The notes beneath the pieces were generated by a model that made no database searches, had not been told where the DNA came from, and was given only the letters and a program-made list of their open reading frames with translations. Below, piece after piece: positions 42,285 to 52,358 of a stretch of 64,000 bases of DNA (within the stretch, counting starts at the first letter, position 1; every line of letters starts with the position of its first letter). This DNA is from Bacteroidales bacterium. Its GTDB lineage: Bacteria; Bacteroidota; Bacteroidia; Bacteroidales; F082. Location: contig JAGCCO010000012.1 in assembly GCA_017651645.1 (NCBI GenBank), positions 1 through 64,000 of the forward strand. The letters run 5' to 3'. Position numbers and translations under genes: made by a program.

Positions 42285-44951
42285 TTATTGAATAACCACC
42301 TTTCTCGATACAACCTTGCCACCGATGACATGGACAAAGTACATGCCAGCCGGCAGGTCGCTCACGTCGATGGTGGCCGAGCCTTTCACGCTGAAGCCCT
42401 TTACCTTGATGCCTTGCGAGTTGATCATGACGACGCTGGCGTTGCCCTTTTCATAATCCGTGGTGATGGTCATTTGGCCTCTCACAGGGTTGGGGGTGAT
42501 GGTCACTTGGAAAGGCTCTGCATCTACATCAGGCAGTTCCGGGACTTCCGTCAGGATATCGGTGTTGTGGCTATAAGTCACCAGCTTAGCTGAAACCCTC
42601 AAAATGGGGTTGCTTGAATTATTGCAATCAGGGCAGCTGTTCTGACCACTCACACAGTCGGGATAGTTGGGGTGGCACTGGTCGATGTAGGTCGGGTCGA
42701 ATTCATAGAGCAAATCGGCACCACCATCTTTCAGATAATCATCCAGGCTGTAGTCCCACACCATAGCCATGCTGCCGGGGCACCATCCGGCACGGGCGTA
42801 TGTCCAAGTGCCGTTTTGAGGCTGGCAACCAGCGGGGTTAGGAGTGCAGGTTTCCCACAAATCTTGTGTGTAAGTCGTGCCACCATTGATGTTGATATTG
42901 TGTGTGGCATGATAGAACTCGGCAGCGTTGCCAGTATTGTAAGCACCATTACCAGTATCGCTCCAGTTATGTCCAGAGGTCGTGAGTTGCAGTTTAGCTT
43001 TTTCGACACATGGGTCAAATACGACGTTGCGGGTCGGGATGGGGCATGGGTCTGCGTAGTCGCCGAAGGCATAGTTTCCGTACCAAATCTCTTGCATGTC
43101 CACGTATGGATACTCAGGTGTGCCTTTGGTGTATTCGAAGATGGCGGTGGGGTTGTAGCCGTCGCCTGTTGCGTATTGTTCGCAGTAGTATTCAAATTCA
43201 ACGAGACCTTGCAACACAGAAGTGAAGTCGGTCACATCGAGGTCGTCCACACATTCCACACCGAAGGGGGTGATGTAACGGCAGAGTTCCACCCATTCAC
43301 CACGGTAGTTTTTCACACGCACGTGACTTGCGTGGTCGTAAGTGTTACAGTTACCATTCACGCAGTTGTGTAGATAGTGCAGGTTAATGGCATTGAAAGC
43401 GTTGACATGGGTCGGGAAGGCGAATTCGCCAAAGGCGGTAAACTGAGAGGTTGTCACCACCACCTCGCCGTTGAGTGCAGAGACCACTATATCATCATAG
43501 TTGGTAGTCACCTCAAAGCTGTTGGATGCCGTGGTAACCTTGCCGCCCGTTTGGGTGATGGACACAGTCATGTTGTAAGTCCCTTCACCCGATGGTGTCC
43601 AAGTGGTGTACCAATAGCCGTTGTCGGGGTTGTCGGGATAGTCGGTCTTTAAAAACAGCTCTTGACCGTCAACATCGCATTTTACCTGTTCAAACTTGAG
43701 GACATTGCCGTGGTCGATATAAGCACTCAGTACAACCATCACAGGATTTTCGAAATCGGGCATATACACCTTAGTGCCTTCGTAGGGACGACGGATGGTT
43801 ATTTCAGGAGTATAATTCTCAGGATCAACCACATAGAAGGTACGTGTCACTGTGGGGGCGGGCTGCCATATGTTACCATCGCCAGGCTGTATGGCACGAA
43901 CTTTCACTTGACCTTCCTCGCCTGTAAGGGTAAGGATGTTACCCTCAACGGTGGCAGGGCCTTGGGTGACCTCAAAGGTCACAGGAAGACCTGAGGTGGC
44001 TGTGGCTTCCAGCGTGATAGGGGCATTGTAGACCAATTGGTCGGGAATGCTGGCAAAGTCGATGAACTGAGCAGTCAGCCCTGGAGGAATATGACGCACG
44101 GTGAAGTTATCGAAGCCACCCCAACCGCTGTTGAGCATAAAGATATGGTGCCACATGGCAGGGTCAAATTTGTCGCCGCTGCCAGGAGTGAGTCCAGCAT
44201 TGACACCTTGACATTCTGGCACAGCTTCCCATTCAGCGTTCAAATCATCGTACTTCATGTAAAGGGTGACGGCACCTTGACCGTTGTTGGCATCCAGGTC
44301 GATGGAGACCTTCCAACGATACCAATGGCTCTCTTCTCCGATAGGTTGAATGTTGCTGGTTATAACGTTGTTAGGCAGCACCACGCCATTCATGAAAAGC
44401 GGGTTGCTCGGATTGACGCCGGTCATCATCAAATAGATACCACCATCGGGGATTGTACTGTTTTCATCGGGATAGATAGGTTCACAAATGGCGTTCTGTG
44501 AGGAGGCCTTTCGCATAGGAGGAAGGACGGAACCGTCGCCATCACCGTCATAACCGATGCCGAAGAAGTCGCCCCACCATTGGCGCAGAATGTCGCATTC
44601 AAACTCAATCACACCACCTGTCGAGAAGTCGAAACCATACTCAGTGATGTCATGTGTGGCAATGTCTCCAAAGGCAGTTCCGGAAGCATCCGAAAACACA
44701 CCGATGGTCTCGTCAGCCGTCGGGATAGGAGGCGTGGTGCCCCAGAAGTGGCCCATATAGTCGGTATACAAGGGAGTAAAGGCTCCGTTGCCTGCATGGT
44801 GTATGCGCACATACCAGCCATCTTGGCCATTGAGGAGATGATTCGGATTCTCTCCGTATTCATAATCGTTGAAATCGAAGGTCTTTTCAACTTGGGCATT
44901 CACCCCAAAGGAGAACGCCAAAAGCACAAGGATTAAGGATAGTTTTTTCAT
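42285..44951 (-). CDS. Secreted PNGase F-like peptide-N-glycosidase with T9SS tail
   Basis: The 888-residue protein has a signal peptide (1-20, ending GVNAQ), an N-terminal concanavalin-like domain (about 25-290), Ig-like beta domains (about 295-485), a PNGase F domain in two parts (about 490-800) and a T9SS sorting domain (about 825-888, VTITPNPVRGQMTITTD). The PNGase part shows CNTYDHASHVRVKN (compare CDEWDRYANVYVKN in Elizabethkingia PNGase F), RYITPF, DVTDF, and AEFYHATHNININ; RAGWCPG follows. The three catalytic acids seem conserved as D539, E591 and E678. The likely reaction is cleavage of N-glycans from asparagine of glycoproteins outside the cell. It follows susC and susD on the same strand with 54 bases between and no -7 box, so it is probably in their operon. 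Confidence 0.88.
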   Translation of the reverse strand: MKKLSLILVLLAFSFGVNAQVEKTFDFNDYEYGENPNHLLNGQDGWYVRIHHAGNGAFTPLYTDYMGHFWGTTPPIPTADETIGVFSDASGTAFGDIATHDITEYGFDFSTGGVIEFECDILRQWWGDFFGIGYDGDGDGSVLPPMRKASSQNAICEPIYPDENSTIPDGGIYLMMTGVNPSNPLFMNGVVLPNNVITSNIQPIGEESHWYRWKVSIDLDANNGQGAVTLYMKYDDLNAEWEAVPECQGVNAGLTPGSGDKFDPAMWHHIFMLNSGWGGFDNFTVRHIPPGLTAQFIDFASIPDQLVYNAPITLEATATSGLPVTFEVTQGPATVEGNILTLTGEEGQVKVRAIQPGDGNIWQPAPTVTRTFYVVDPENYTPEITIRRPYEGTKVYMPDFENPVMVVLSAYIDHGNVLKFEQVKCDVDGQELFLKTDYPDNPDNGYWYTTWTPSGEGTYNMTVSITQTGGKVTTASNSFEVTTNYDDIVVSALNGEVVVTTSQFTAFGEFAFPTHVNAFNAINLHYLHNCVNGNCNTYDHASHVRVKNYRGEWVELCRYITPFGVECVDDLDVTDFTSVLQGLVEFEYYCEQYATGDGYNPTAIFEYTKGTPEYPYVDMQEIWYGNYAFGDYADPCPIPTRNVVFDPCVEKAKLQLTTSGHNWSDTGNGAYNTGNAAEFYHATHNININGGTTYTQDLWETCTPNPAGCQPQNGTWTYARAGWCPGSMAMVWDYSLDDYLKDGGADLLYEFDPTYIDQCHPNYPDCVSGQNSCPDCNNSSNPILRVSAKLVTYSHNTDILTEVPELPDVDAEPFQVTITPNPVRGQMTITTDYEKGNASVVMINSQGIKVKGFSVKGSATIDVSDLPAGMYFVHVIGGKVVSRKVVIQ

Positions 44952-44986
44952 GACTTTAAACTTTTATTATTACTATTTCACTTTAT

Positions 44987-45008
44987 ACTCTAAACTCTAA
45001 ACTAATTA
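44987..45008 (-). repeat. 7-nt units starting at the susD stop codon
   Basis: On the minus strand TAATTAG (starting at the stop codon), TTTAGAG, TTTAGAG follow each other, then TATAAAG and TGAAATAG as weaker units. Confidence 0.65.
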
Positions 45009-46691
45009 CTCATTCCACCACACTCGGGTCTGTCTAGTGTCACCATGTGACATTCGAACAAGTTGTTTGGTGTAGTTTTCATAATTATATTCTATTTCTT
45101 TCTGAGGATATTCCATACGGAAAGAGGTCAACTTAGCATGGTTGGTGGTGGTGGGGGTCGCCATAGTACGGCGTGCCAAAGCCCAAGCCTCCCAAGGCTG
45201 ACGGAAGAGGTTGAGCCAACGCTGTTGATAGATCATCTTCAGATAGAACTCCTGACTGCCGTCGTATTCGGGATTCATCCAAACGGCATAGTTCATCACG
45301 TTGGCTGCCATATTGTTGCTCCAAGCCCAGATGTCGAGATTTCCGATATAACTAGTATATTGTGGATAGAAATAGACCCAACGACTGGTCTGAGACGGTA
45401 TGTGGGTCCAGAACAGGAACGACTGATAGACACCTGAGCGGATGGATTCGTCAGCGTTGAGCGGGGGTGTGATACCTCCGATATTCCTAACCTCAATTTC
45501 CGCTTTCATGAAAAGCACATCGGCATAAGTAACCAAAATCTGCGGCATGTATTTCTCGTCACGGGTCAGGTAGTAATTGAAGGGTGAGAAGAGGCACGAA
45601 GGGCCTTTGAAGGTATAGCTGCCGTCGCGGCTCTGGGCATAAGGTGAACCACCCTCGGTGGGCGTCTCTAAGGTACGAATCTGTGGATAAGGTCTCCAGG
45701 CACCATCGGGGAAACTGTCATTTTTGTGGCTCGTGTCGAAGAAGAGGAACGCACGATAATCGAAGATGCCGCTGCCGTCCATATCATCGGTCGAGGAGAG
45801 ACAACTCCAAACGGTTTCACCCATGCGGAGGTGCTTGTGCTCGCGGAATGACCAATTGGTATCCCAGCTGGTACCCAACAAGTTGGGCCATAAGCAAATA
45901 GCTCCTCCGTTAGCTACACCACCAGAAGAACTTAACTTTGTGTAGATGAAGTTGTAAGCCTCTACCAAGATAGGAGTAGCGTATTCAGGATCCTTGTCAT
46001 ACATGCGCAAACCATGGCGCAAGATGAGCGAGTTGGCAAACTCAGACCAAAGCGTGTAGTCGTTGTTGAGCAACACATCGTAAGGTAGCTTGTAATAATC
46101 GTTGCCACTAGCTGTGGTTATGGAGTCGGCATGCAGCAAGTCGCGTGACCATACCAACTCTTCCAAAAGCGATTTGTAGATGCTCTCCTGAGTATCCCAT
46201 TCGGGTTTCATGGTGGCTTGCGAAGAGGCGTTTTCCCAGATTCGACCAGCCTGTGTGTAAGGCATGTCTCCGAAGATATCCGTGACTTTAAAGGTTTGAT
46301 AAGCTTTCAGAATATTGAGCTGGGCGCGTACCTTGTCGCAGACGGCTGTGTCACCCTGCTCTTCGTCGTAAGCATCGAACCGTTTTTCCAATTCACGGAT
46401 GTTGGACAGCATGAGGTAATAGTCTGACCATACGTTAGAGGTTCCTATTTGGGAGTTGCCCCAAGCCTCAGAAGTCAGCGCACCGAGTTCCGTTTCGGGA
46501 TACCAAATCTCGTTTTGCAGATAGAACTGCTCATTCATGCTCTGCTGCATGGAACTCACCACGCCGTTAAACAACGCTTCGATGGTCGTTCCCGTTGGCG
46601 AGAACGGGTCTTGGTTCATCTCCTCGAAGCCTTTAGTGCAGGAGGCGAAAGCTAAAGTCGCCGCACAGATGATGAGAATATATCTTTTCAT
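45006..46691 (-). CDS. SusD/RagB-family surface lipoprotein (SusD-like_2 type)
   Basis: The 561-residue protein has a lipobox (LAFASC, Cys18), the FEEMNQDPFSPTGT start typical of the SusD-like_2 group, and helical tetratricopeptide-like repeats. SusD proteins form the lid that captures ligands over the SusC channel at the cell surface. It lies 12 bases after susC. The PNGase-like gene that follows suggests glycoprotein-derived oligosaccharides or glycopeptides as ligand; this is inference. Confidence 0.93.
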   Translation of the reverse strand: MKRYILIICAATLAFASCTKGFEEMNQDPFSPTGTTIEALFNGVVSSMQQSMNEQFYLQNEIWYPETELGALTSEAWGNSQIGTSNVWSDYYLMLSNIRELEKRFDAYDEEQGDTAVCDKVRAQLNILKAYQTFKVTDIFGDMPYTQAGRIWENASSQATMKPEWDTQESIYKSLLEELVWSRDLLHADSITTASGNDYYKLPYDVLLNNDYTLWSEFANSLILRHGLRMYDKDPEYATPILVEAYNFIYTKLSSSGGVANGGAICLWPNLLGTSWDTNWSFREHKHLRMGETVWSCLSSTDDMDGSGIFDYRAFLFFDTSHKNDSFPDGAWRPYPQIRTLETPTEGGSPYAQSRDGSYTFKGPSCLFSPFNYYLTRDEKYMPQILVTYADVLFMKAEIEVRNIGGITPPLNADESIRSGVYQSFLFWTHIPSQTSRWVYFYPQYTSYIGNLDIWAWSNNMAANVMNYAVWMNPEYDGSQEFYLKMIYQQRWLNLFRQPWEAWALARRTMATPTTTNHAKLTSFRMEYPQKEIEYNYENYTKQLVRMSHGDTRQTRVWWNE

Positions 46692-46703
46692 GATGTTTCG
46701 GTT

Positions 46704-49700
46704 TTAGAGATTGACTTTAAGTGTAACCATATACGACCGTGTCCCTGGGTAAGAGCCATATTCAAGGCCTTGGGCGTTGCCGGAGCCTTGGGTGCCTTCG
46801 GGGTTGATGTTGTCAGGCAGGGTCTTGTAGAAGTAAAACAGGTCACGACCCACCAGTGAGATAGAGGCCTGTTTGAAGAGATTCTGCTTGTCGAGCCACT
46901 TGCGCGGGAAGTCGTAGGTGAGCGAGAGCTCGCGCATCTTGATCCAAGTGTTGTCGACGATGCCCGGGGTGCTGAGGATGTTGCCCCATCCGCCGTAGTT
47001 AGGCATGTATCTATAGAGGTAATGCACCACATGGTCGTTTTCAACAGCTTCACCCGTCTCCGTGTTGATGCAATAGCCAGGTAAAATGACACCATAATTG
47101 CCAACAAACTCACCCTCGGCATTATAGTACGGCAGACCGTTGCCTTCGCGTTCATATAACGTCTCCGGGCTCTGACCTGTCTGCATACCCACCACGTATG
47201 AGGCGCAATAGATCTGGCCGCCCAACTTGGCGTCGACCAAGGCGTAGAGAGACCAGTTCTTATAGGAAGCTCTCAAATTGATACCTCCCGTCACCAAGGG
47301 TGCGCAGTTGCCAATCGGCACACGGTTGTCGGTCTTCAGGTAGGTAGTGCCTGTCTCATTCAACAAAGGCATCGGTTTGCCGTTTTCATCGTAGAACGGT
47401 CCCACAATAGTGCCGTCGGGCATCGTGTACTCATAGACATAGTCCCAACCATAGATAGTGCCGTATTCCTCACCTTCTTCCACAGCAATGGCCGGGCCAT
47501 TGGAGCCCCATATCTCGGAGAGTAGATACATATTTGCACCTGCCAAGTCGACGATACGGTTCTTGTTGCGGGCAAGGTTCAAGCCCACTTGCACACCATA
47601 GTCTTTGCCTTGGGCGATGTCGTAGGTCATGATAGCTTCAATACCTTTGTTGGTCACCACACCCGTATTGATAGTCACGTTGTTAGCACCTGATGAAGGA
47701 GCAAGGGGTGACGAAAGGATCTGGTCCCAAGAATAGATGTCATAATAGGTGAAGTCCATGTTGAAGCGAGCGCCTAAGCCCAAGTCGAAACCTAACTCAT
47801 AGGAACGTTGACGCTGGGGTTTCAGCTCCAGAGGTGGCACGACAGAAGGCAGAGTGGCCGACAGCTGATGACCGAAGGAGCCTGTGTTGTAGGTGTATGT
47901 CAGCTGATAAGGCTCAGTGTCGCTGGCGGTCTGTGCCCATGAGGCTCTTAGTTTCAAGTAATTCACGGGACCCCAGTTCCAGTTCTTGAAAGTCGAGGTC
48001 GGGATAAAACTCAAAGTGGCGGAAGGATAGAAATAGGAGTTGTTGTTGGGAGGCAAGGTCGACGACCAGTCGTTACGCCCAGTGATGTCCAAGAACAACC
48101 AGTCGCTGTAACTCATGTTGAAGAAACCATAGAGCGAGTTGACTTGTTTCTCCCACATCGACTCGCCGAAGGTACGCTCGGTGGCGTTGGAGTAGTTGTA
48201 GATGGTGTAAAGGTTGGCATAGGCCCACTTGCCTGAGGTGCCGTTGATGCCGTCGCGGAAGCCGTAATACTGCTCACCACCAGCCGAGAGACGTACGTTG
48301 AACTTTGAACCAAAGATCTTTTCCTTGTGTGCCGTAATCAAGAAGTCCATGTCGCGGGTCACTGCACTCGACTTGCTCTTCGAGTAGTAACCGCCTGCCA
48401 TGCCATCAAGAGTGGTGGGCTTGTGTTTGGTGGTATAAGTGTCGTTGTTCCAGTCGAGAGCGACCTTGGCAGAGGCAGCCAACCAAGGCGTGATGTCGTA
48501 CAACAGGCGGACTGAACCGTACATCTTGTCGCGGTTAAGCGTCGTGTTGTTATTGTAGTAGGTCCAGAACGTGCTGCTATAGATATACATGTATGGATAC
48601 CCGTCAAATTGATTCATTGTACCGTCAGGATTCTCGTAGGTAGTGGTCTCAAGGCCTTTCCAGCTGCGAGGCCAGCTGTAGAGCAGACCTTTGTTGAAGT
48701 TACTATTCGACTCACCGATTTCAGGTGAATTCAAACGGTAATAGTCCAAATAGTTGAACGACACATCCACTTTGATTTTCTCCGACACATTAATTAAGGT
48801 ACCCACGTTGACGGTGGTCTGCCTCAAATTACAGTTGTCGATGATGGCATCGGTACGCGAGTCGGTAAAGGAGACACGGACACTGCCGAAGTCGCCAGCA
48901 TTTTGGAAGGCAATGTTGTGGTTCATCGTATGACCGTTCTTGAAAAGTAACTTAAGGTTATCGGGTTGGGGCGAATAGTCGCGCACCACACCATCCCACC
49001 AGAGGACACTCTCGCCGTTCATCGCAGGACCCCAGCTCTGAGCACCGCCGTAGTAGCCGAAGGTGGTGTTGGTGGGTTCACCTGCCGGACCATTGTCAAC
49101 GCTGTAGATGCCTGGATATTCGTAGACTTGGTTGCCGTTCTCATCAAACATGCCTTCGATGGGCGTCAAAGTCGGCGTGTCGAAGGTGATGGGACCGCCT
49201 GCACCGTATTTGTTCTGCACCGAGCGATAGAGATAAGGTTGGGTAACCTTGAAACCTGCTGAATAGCTGATGCCGAGGCCACGTTGTTTAGAGCCTTTCT
49301 TGGTGGTGATGAGCACCACGCCGTTACCGCCACGTGAGCCGTAAAGAGCTGCAGCCGTAGGGCCTTTCAGGATGTCGAGGCTTTCGATGTCCTCTTGGTT
49401 GATGTTGTTTAGTGCTGTACCCCAGTCGCGGCCACCGCTCCACGAGGTGATACCGCCTTCGTTCGACATGGGCACTCCGTCAACCACGATGAGCGGCTGA
49501 TTGTCGCCGAAGATGCTGTTATTACCACGGATGGTGATACGAGCCGCGCTACCATCGACACCGTTTGGGTTGATGATCTGCACACCCGCCGATCGACCAC
49601 TCAAGGCGCTGATGACACTGCCTGAGCCTGATTTGGCAATGAGTTCGCCTCCGATTTCCTCGGTGGCATAACCCAACTCACGTTTTTGACGTTTGATGCC

Positions 49701-50033
49701 GAGGGCGGTGACCACCACATCGTCAAGAGTCTGTGAGTCCACTTCAAGGGTGACAATAATATTGTTCTTACCTTTAATGGCAACTTCTTTTGTTTTGTAG
49801 CCAACGAAACTGAACACCAGCACGCCTTTGCTGTCGGCTTTCAAGCTGTAGTTGCCGTCCATGTCGGTCACGGTGCCGGTTGAAGTGCCTTTCACCTGAA
49901 TGGTGACACCAGGCAGACCATAACCATCATCGCTTGAAATGACTTTACCGCTCACCGTGATGCTCTGGGCAAGAGCGGCAAACGGGGTCAAAAATGCAAG
50001 CAAAAGAAGAAAGAGTAGCGTTTTTTTGTTCAT
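46704..50033 (-). CDS. SusC/RagA-family TonB-dependent outer membrane transporter
   Basis: The 1109-residue protein has a signal peptide (MNKKTLLFLLLLAFLTPFAALAQ), an N-terminal carboxypeptidase-like domain (ITVSGKVISSDDGYGLPGVTI ..., about 25-100), a plug with the SusC signature (ALGIKRQKRELGYA, then SGSGSVISALSGRSAGVQI and RGNNSIFGDNQPLIVVDG), and a 22-strand barrel ending in TRSYMVTLKVNL. It imports large oligomers with energy from TonB. The start at 50033 is chosen because it opens a proper signal peptide just after the -7 box at 50060-50067; the frame is open to 50144. Confidence 0.95.
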   Translation of the reverse strand: MNKKTLLFLLLLAFLTPFAALAQSITVSGKVISSDDGYGLPGVTIQVKGTSTGTVTDMDGNYSLKADSKGVLVFSFVGYKTKEVAIKGKNNIIVTLEVDSQTLDDVVVTALGIKRQKRELGYATEEIGGELIAKSGSGSVISALSGRSAGVQIINPNGVDGSAARITIRGNNSIFGDNQPLIVVDGVPMSNEGGITSWSGGRDWGTALNNINQEDIESLDILKGPTAAALYGSRGGNGVVLITTKKGSKQRGLGISYSAGFKVTQPYLYRSVQNKYGAGGPITFDTPTLTPIEGMFDENGNQVYEYPGIYSVDNGPAGEPTNTTFGYYGGAQSWGPAMNGESVLWWDGVVRDYSPQPDNLKLLFKNGHTMNHNIAFQNAGDFGSVRVSFTDSRTDAIIDNCNLRQTTVNVGTLINVSEKIKVDVSFNYLDYYRLNSPEIGESNSNFNKGLLYSWPRSWKGLETTTYENPDGTMNQFDGYPYMYIYSSTFWTYYNNNTTLNRDKMYGSVRLLYDITPWLAASAKVALDWNNDTYTTKHKPTTLDGMAGGYYSKSKSSAVTRDMDFLITAHKEKIFGSKFNVRLSAGGEQYYGFRDGINGTSGKWAYANLYTIYNYSNATERTFGESMWEKQVNSLYGFFNMSYSDWLFLDITGRNDWSSTLPPNNNSYFYPSATLSFIPTSTFKNWNWGPVNYLKLRASWAQTASDTEPYQLTYTYNTGSFGHQLSATLPSVVPPLELKPQRQRSYELGFDLGLGARFNMDFTYYDIYSWDQILSSPLAPSSGANNVTINTGVVTNKGIEAIMTYDIAQGKDYGVQVGLNLARNKNRIVDLAGANMYLLSEIWGSNGPAIAVEEGEEYGTIYGWDYVYEYTMPDGTIVGPFYDENGKPMPLLNETGTTYLKTDNRVPIGNCAPLVTGGINLRASYKNWSLYALVDAKLGGQIYCASYVVGMQTGQSPETLYEREGNGLPYYNAEGEFVGNYGVILPGYCINTETGEAVENDHVVHYLYRYMPNYGGWGNILSTPGIVDNTWIKMRELSLTYDFPRKWLDKQNLFKQASISLVGRDLFYFYKTLPDNINPEGTQGSGNAQGLEYGSYPGTRSYMVTLKVNL

Positions 50034-50059
50034 AGATATTAAATTTAATACTTTGGGGA

Positions 50060-50067
50060 CAAAATTA
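50060..50067 (-). promoter_or_regulatory. -7 box of the susCD operon (TAATTTTG)
   Basis: TAATTTTG on the minus strand, 27 bases before the susC ATG. No anti-sigma/ECF pair or hybrid two-component regulator gene is adjacent. Confidence 0.65.
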
Positions 50068-50110
50068 GAAAATATTCTTGTTAGTAGCGCAAAATATGAA
50101 AGATAACATC

Positions 50111-50118
50111 TATTTTTG
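50111..50118 (+). promoter_or_regulatory. -7 box of the zinc-ribbon gene (TATTTTTG)
   Basis: TATTTTTG lies 29 bases before the ATG at 50147; an in-frame start at 50078 would lie upstream of it. Confidence 0.65.
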
Positions 50119-50146
50119 CATACAGAAAAAACACAATTCATCATTT

Positions 50147-51253
50147 ATGTCAGAATTAAATGATAACAAAGAAGAAATGATGTTCTCGGAAGTAACTGAG
50201 AAAGAGACCGATAAGAAATGTCCCAACTGTGGTGCGACTGTTGTTTTTGACCCGAAGACAGGCCAAATGCATTGTGAGTATTGCGGCTATTCGTGCGAAT
50301 TACCCAAAGCCGATGCCGAACATGAAATCTGTGAGATGGACTTCGAGTCAACCCTACAAAGGGAAAGCTTCAACTGGGGCGAACAGAAAAAAACCGTGCA
50401 ATGCAAGCAATGCGGTGCAGTCACCATCTACGACGCCCTTGAAACCGCTGCTGTGTGTCCTTTTTGCGGCTCCGCCAATGTGATGCCTGCAGCCAACGAA
50501 AACACTATCGCTCCGGGCGCGGTGTGTCCCTTTGCAGTTACCAAACAACAGGCTAGTGAACATTTCTCCAATTGGCTCAGCAAAAAAAGGTTCGCTCCGT
50601 CAGAAGCCAAAAAGAACGCTCTCCCCGAAGCTTTCCAGGGTGTGTATCTCCCCTATTGGACCTACGACACACAGACTACTTCTAACTTCACCGCCCGTGC
50701 CGGATTTGACAAAAAGGTGGTAGACGATTATGGCAAAACCCAGACCAAGACTGACTGGCGGCGTGTCAGTGGTGTGTACCAGAAGTTTTTCGATGATGTC
50801 ACCGTGATGGCCTCTAAACGTCAGGAAGACTCGGGCGTGAAGGCTTGCGAGCCTTTCGACTTCTCAAAACTGGTACCCTACTCTCCGCAGCTGATGGCAG
50901 GCTTCATTGCCGAACGCTATTCCATTGGCTTAAAGGACGGCTGGACATTAGCACAAAAAAAGATCCAATTCCGTTTGCGTTCCGACATTTCAAGTTATGT
51001 CCGCAAACATTGGGGAGCCAATCGCTCTGATTCCGTCAAGTTTTCGACACTCTATAGCAATATCACCTATAAATATCTTCTGGTCCCGACGTGGATTTCA
51101 TCGTTCAAATATAAAGACAAGGTGTATCAGTTTGTGGTGAACGGCCAGACAGGTAAAGTGGGTGGAGAAGCTCCTGTTTCGGCAGGACGTGTCTTCTTGG
51201 CCATTTTGATTGGTATTGGTGTGATTGCTGGATTGTATTATCTCTTACGCTAA
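50147..51253 (+). CDS. Double zinc-ribbon protein with C-terminal membrane anchor
   Basis: The 368-residue protein has two four-cysteine zinc ribbons: C25/C28/C43/C46 (CPNCG ... CEYCG) and C86/C89/C104/C107 (CKQCG ... CPFCG). A mixed domain with the strand pattern LPYWTYDTQTTSNFTARAG (about 190-210) follows, and a single membrane segment ends the protein (FLAILIGIGVIAGLYYLL, about 349-366). It resembles proteins often labelled TFIIB-type zinc ribbon or PriA-like finger proteins; the role is not known. Its 3' end overlaps the convergent gpsA by 9 bases. Confidence 0.82.
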   Translation: MSELNDNKEEMMFSEVTEKETDKKCPNCGATVVFDPKTGQMHCEYCGYSCELPKADAEHEICEMDFESTLQRESFNWGEQKKTVQCKQCGAVTIYDALETAAVCPFCGSANVMPAANENTIAPGAVCPFAVTKQQASEHFSNWLSKKRFAPSEAKKNALPEAFQGVYLPYWTYDTQTTSNFTARAGFDKKVVDDYGKTQTKTDWRRVSGVYQKFFDDVTVMASKRQEDSGVKACEPFDFSKLVPYSPQLMAGFIAERYSIGLKDGWTLAQKKIQFRLRSDISSYVRKHWGANRSDSVKFSTLYSNITYKYLLVPTWISSFKYKDKVYQFVVNGQTGKVGGEAPVSAGRVFLAILIGIGVIAGLYYLLR

Positions 51254-52255
51254 CAGGTCTTCCAGTTTTTTCATGGCTTTGCGTGCCGACATACCTTCAT
51301 GCAACACTTGATAGGCAGTCTCGGCAATGGGAAGTTGCGCTCTTTGTTCCTCCGAAAGGTAAGGCAACATCGCAGAGGCAAAATAACCCTCGGCCACCAT
51401 GGTCATCTCGTTAAGAGCGGTTTTTACCGTGTTGCCCCTACCGATCAACATGCCCAACTGGCGGTTGCGACTGTGGCTCGAATAGCACGACACCAACAGG
51501 TCGCCGAAAAAATTGGAAGGCTTGAATTTGGTGAGATCTTTCACGCTTTGAGGATCGAGAAGAAAATACATCTCTTTAATGCAGTTCGACACCAGGACAG
51601 AAATGAAATTGTCACCATAACCCAAACCCACCGCCATGCCCACCATCACGGCATAGATATTCTTCAGCACAGAGGAACGTTCCAGATAACGCATATTCCT
51701 CACATAATCCACTTTTATGAACGGGGTTTTCAGCTTCTCGCCCACGATGCGGGCCTTGGCGACATTGGAACACGCCAACGTCATATAGGTGAGCCGACCG
51801 TGACCAACCTCCTCAGCATGAGTGGGACCGCTGATAAAACAAACTTGCGCGCCAGAAAGGTCGTATGTCTTTTTCAGATAGTCCGTAACAAACTGGTTTT
51901 CATCGGGAACGATGCCTTTGATAGCAGAAACCACCAGTTTGTGCTTCAAAGGAACCGTTAATTCCGAAAGATAACGCTTCAGATAAGCCGCCGGCGTGAC
52001 CAGAAAGATGATGTCGGCGTTATTTACTGTCTTGTTCACATCATCGGAAAGGCGGATACGATTCATATCAAACTCAAGGTCGGAGAGATAACGGCAGTTG
52101 CGGCCTTCGTTTTGCAGCGACTCGAACACTTCGGGGTTACGCACATACCATCCCACCGACAACTCATTCATTGTCAACACCTTGATAAGAGCTGTAGCCC
52201 AACTGCCATGACCGATGACGGCACAACGAGAATCTTTATTGATAGCGGTATCCAT
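51245..52255 (-). CDS. gpsA: NAD(P)H-dependent glycerol-3-phosphate dehydrogenase
   Basis: GpsA reduces dihydroxyacetone phosphate to sn-glycerol 3-phosphate for phospholipid synthesis. The 336-residue protein has the nucleotide-binding loop VIGHGSWATAL (about 13-23, a GxGxW variant), FLVTPAAYLKRYL, and the catalytic lysine in SAIKGIVPDE (about 140-149). FISGPTHAEEV, in place of the usual LSGPSFAxE, and the conserved KNIYAVMVGMAVGLGYGDN follow. The ATG at 52255 is preferred over the TTG at 52267. Confidence 0.93.
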   Translation of the reverse strand: MDTAINKDSRCAVIGHGSWATALIKVLTMNELSVGWYVRNPEVFESLQNEGRNCRYLSDLEFDMNRIRLSDDVNKTVNNADIIFLVTPAAYLKRYLSELTVPLKHKLVVSAIKGIVPDENQFVTDYLKKTYDLSGAQVCFISGPTHAEEVGHGRLTYMTLACSNVAKARIVGEKLKTPFIKVDYVRNMRYLERSSVLKNIYAVMVGMAVGLGYGDNFISVLVSNCIKEMYFLLDPQSVKDLTKFKPSNFFGDLLVSCYSSHSRNRQLGMLIGRGNTVKTALNEMTMVAEGYFASAMLPYLSEEQRAQLPIAETAYQVLHEGMSARKAMKKLEDLLA

Positions 52256-52279
52256 TCCTATTTCCAACTAAAAACCGTG

Positions 52280-52287
52280 CAAAGATA
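52280..52287 (-). promoter_or_regulatory. -7 box of gpsA (TATCTTTG)
   Basis: TATCTTTG on the minus strand, 24 bases before the ATG at 52255. Confidence 0.65.
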
Positions 52288-52322
52288 GTGGAATTATCCT
52301 TGCGAGATACGATTTTCCAAAG

Positions 52323-52330
52323 TATCTTTG
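52323..52330 (+). promoter_or_regulatory. -7 box of the acyl ligase gene (TATCTTTG)
   Basis: TATCTTTGCAG lies 28 bases before the ATG at 52359. Confidence 0.7.
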
Positions 52331-52358
52331 CAGTCCAAAACTGAACTTTCGACCTTGA

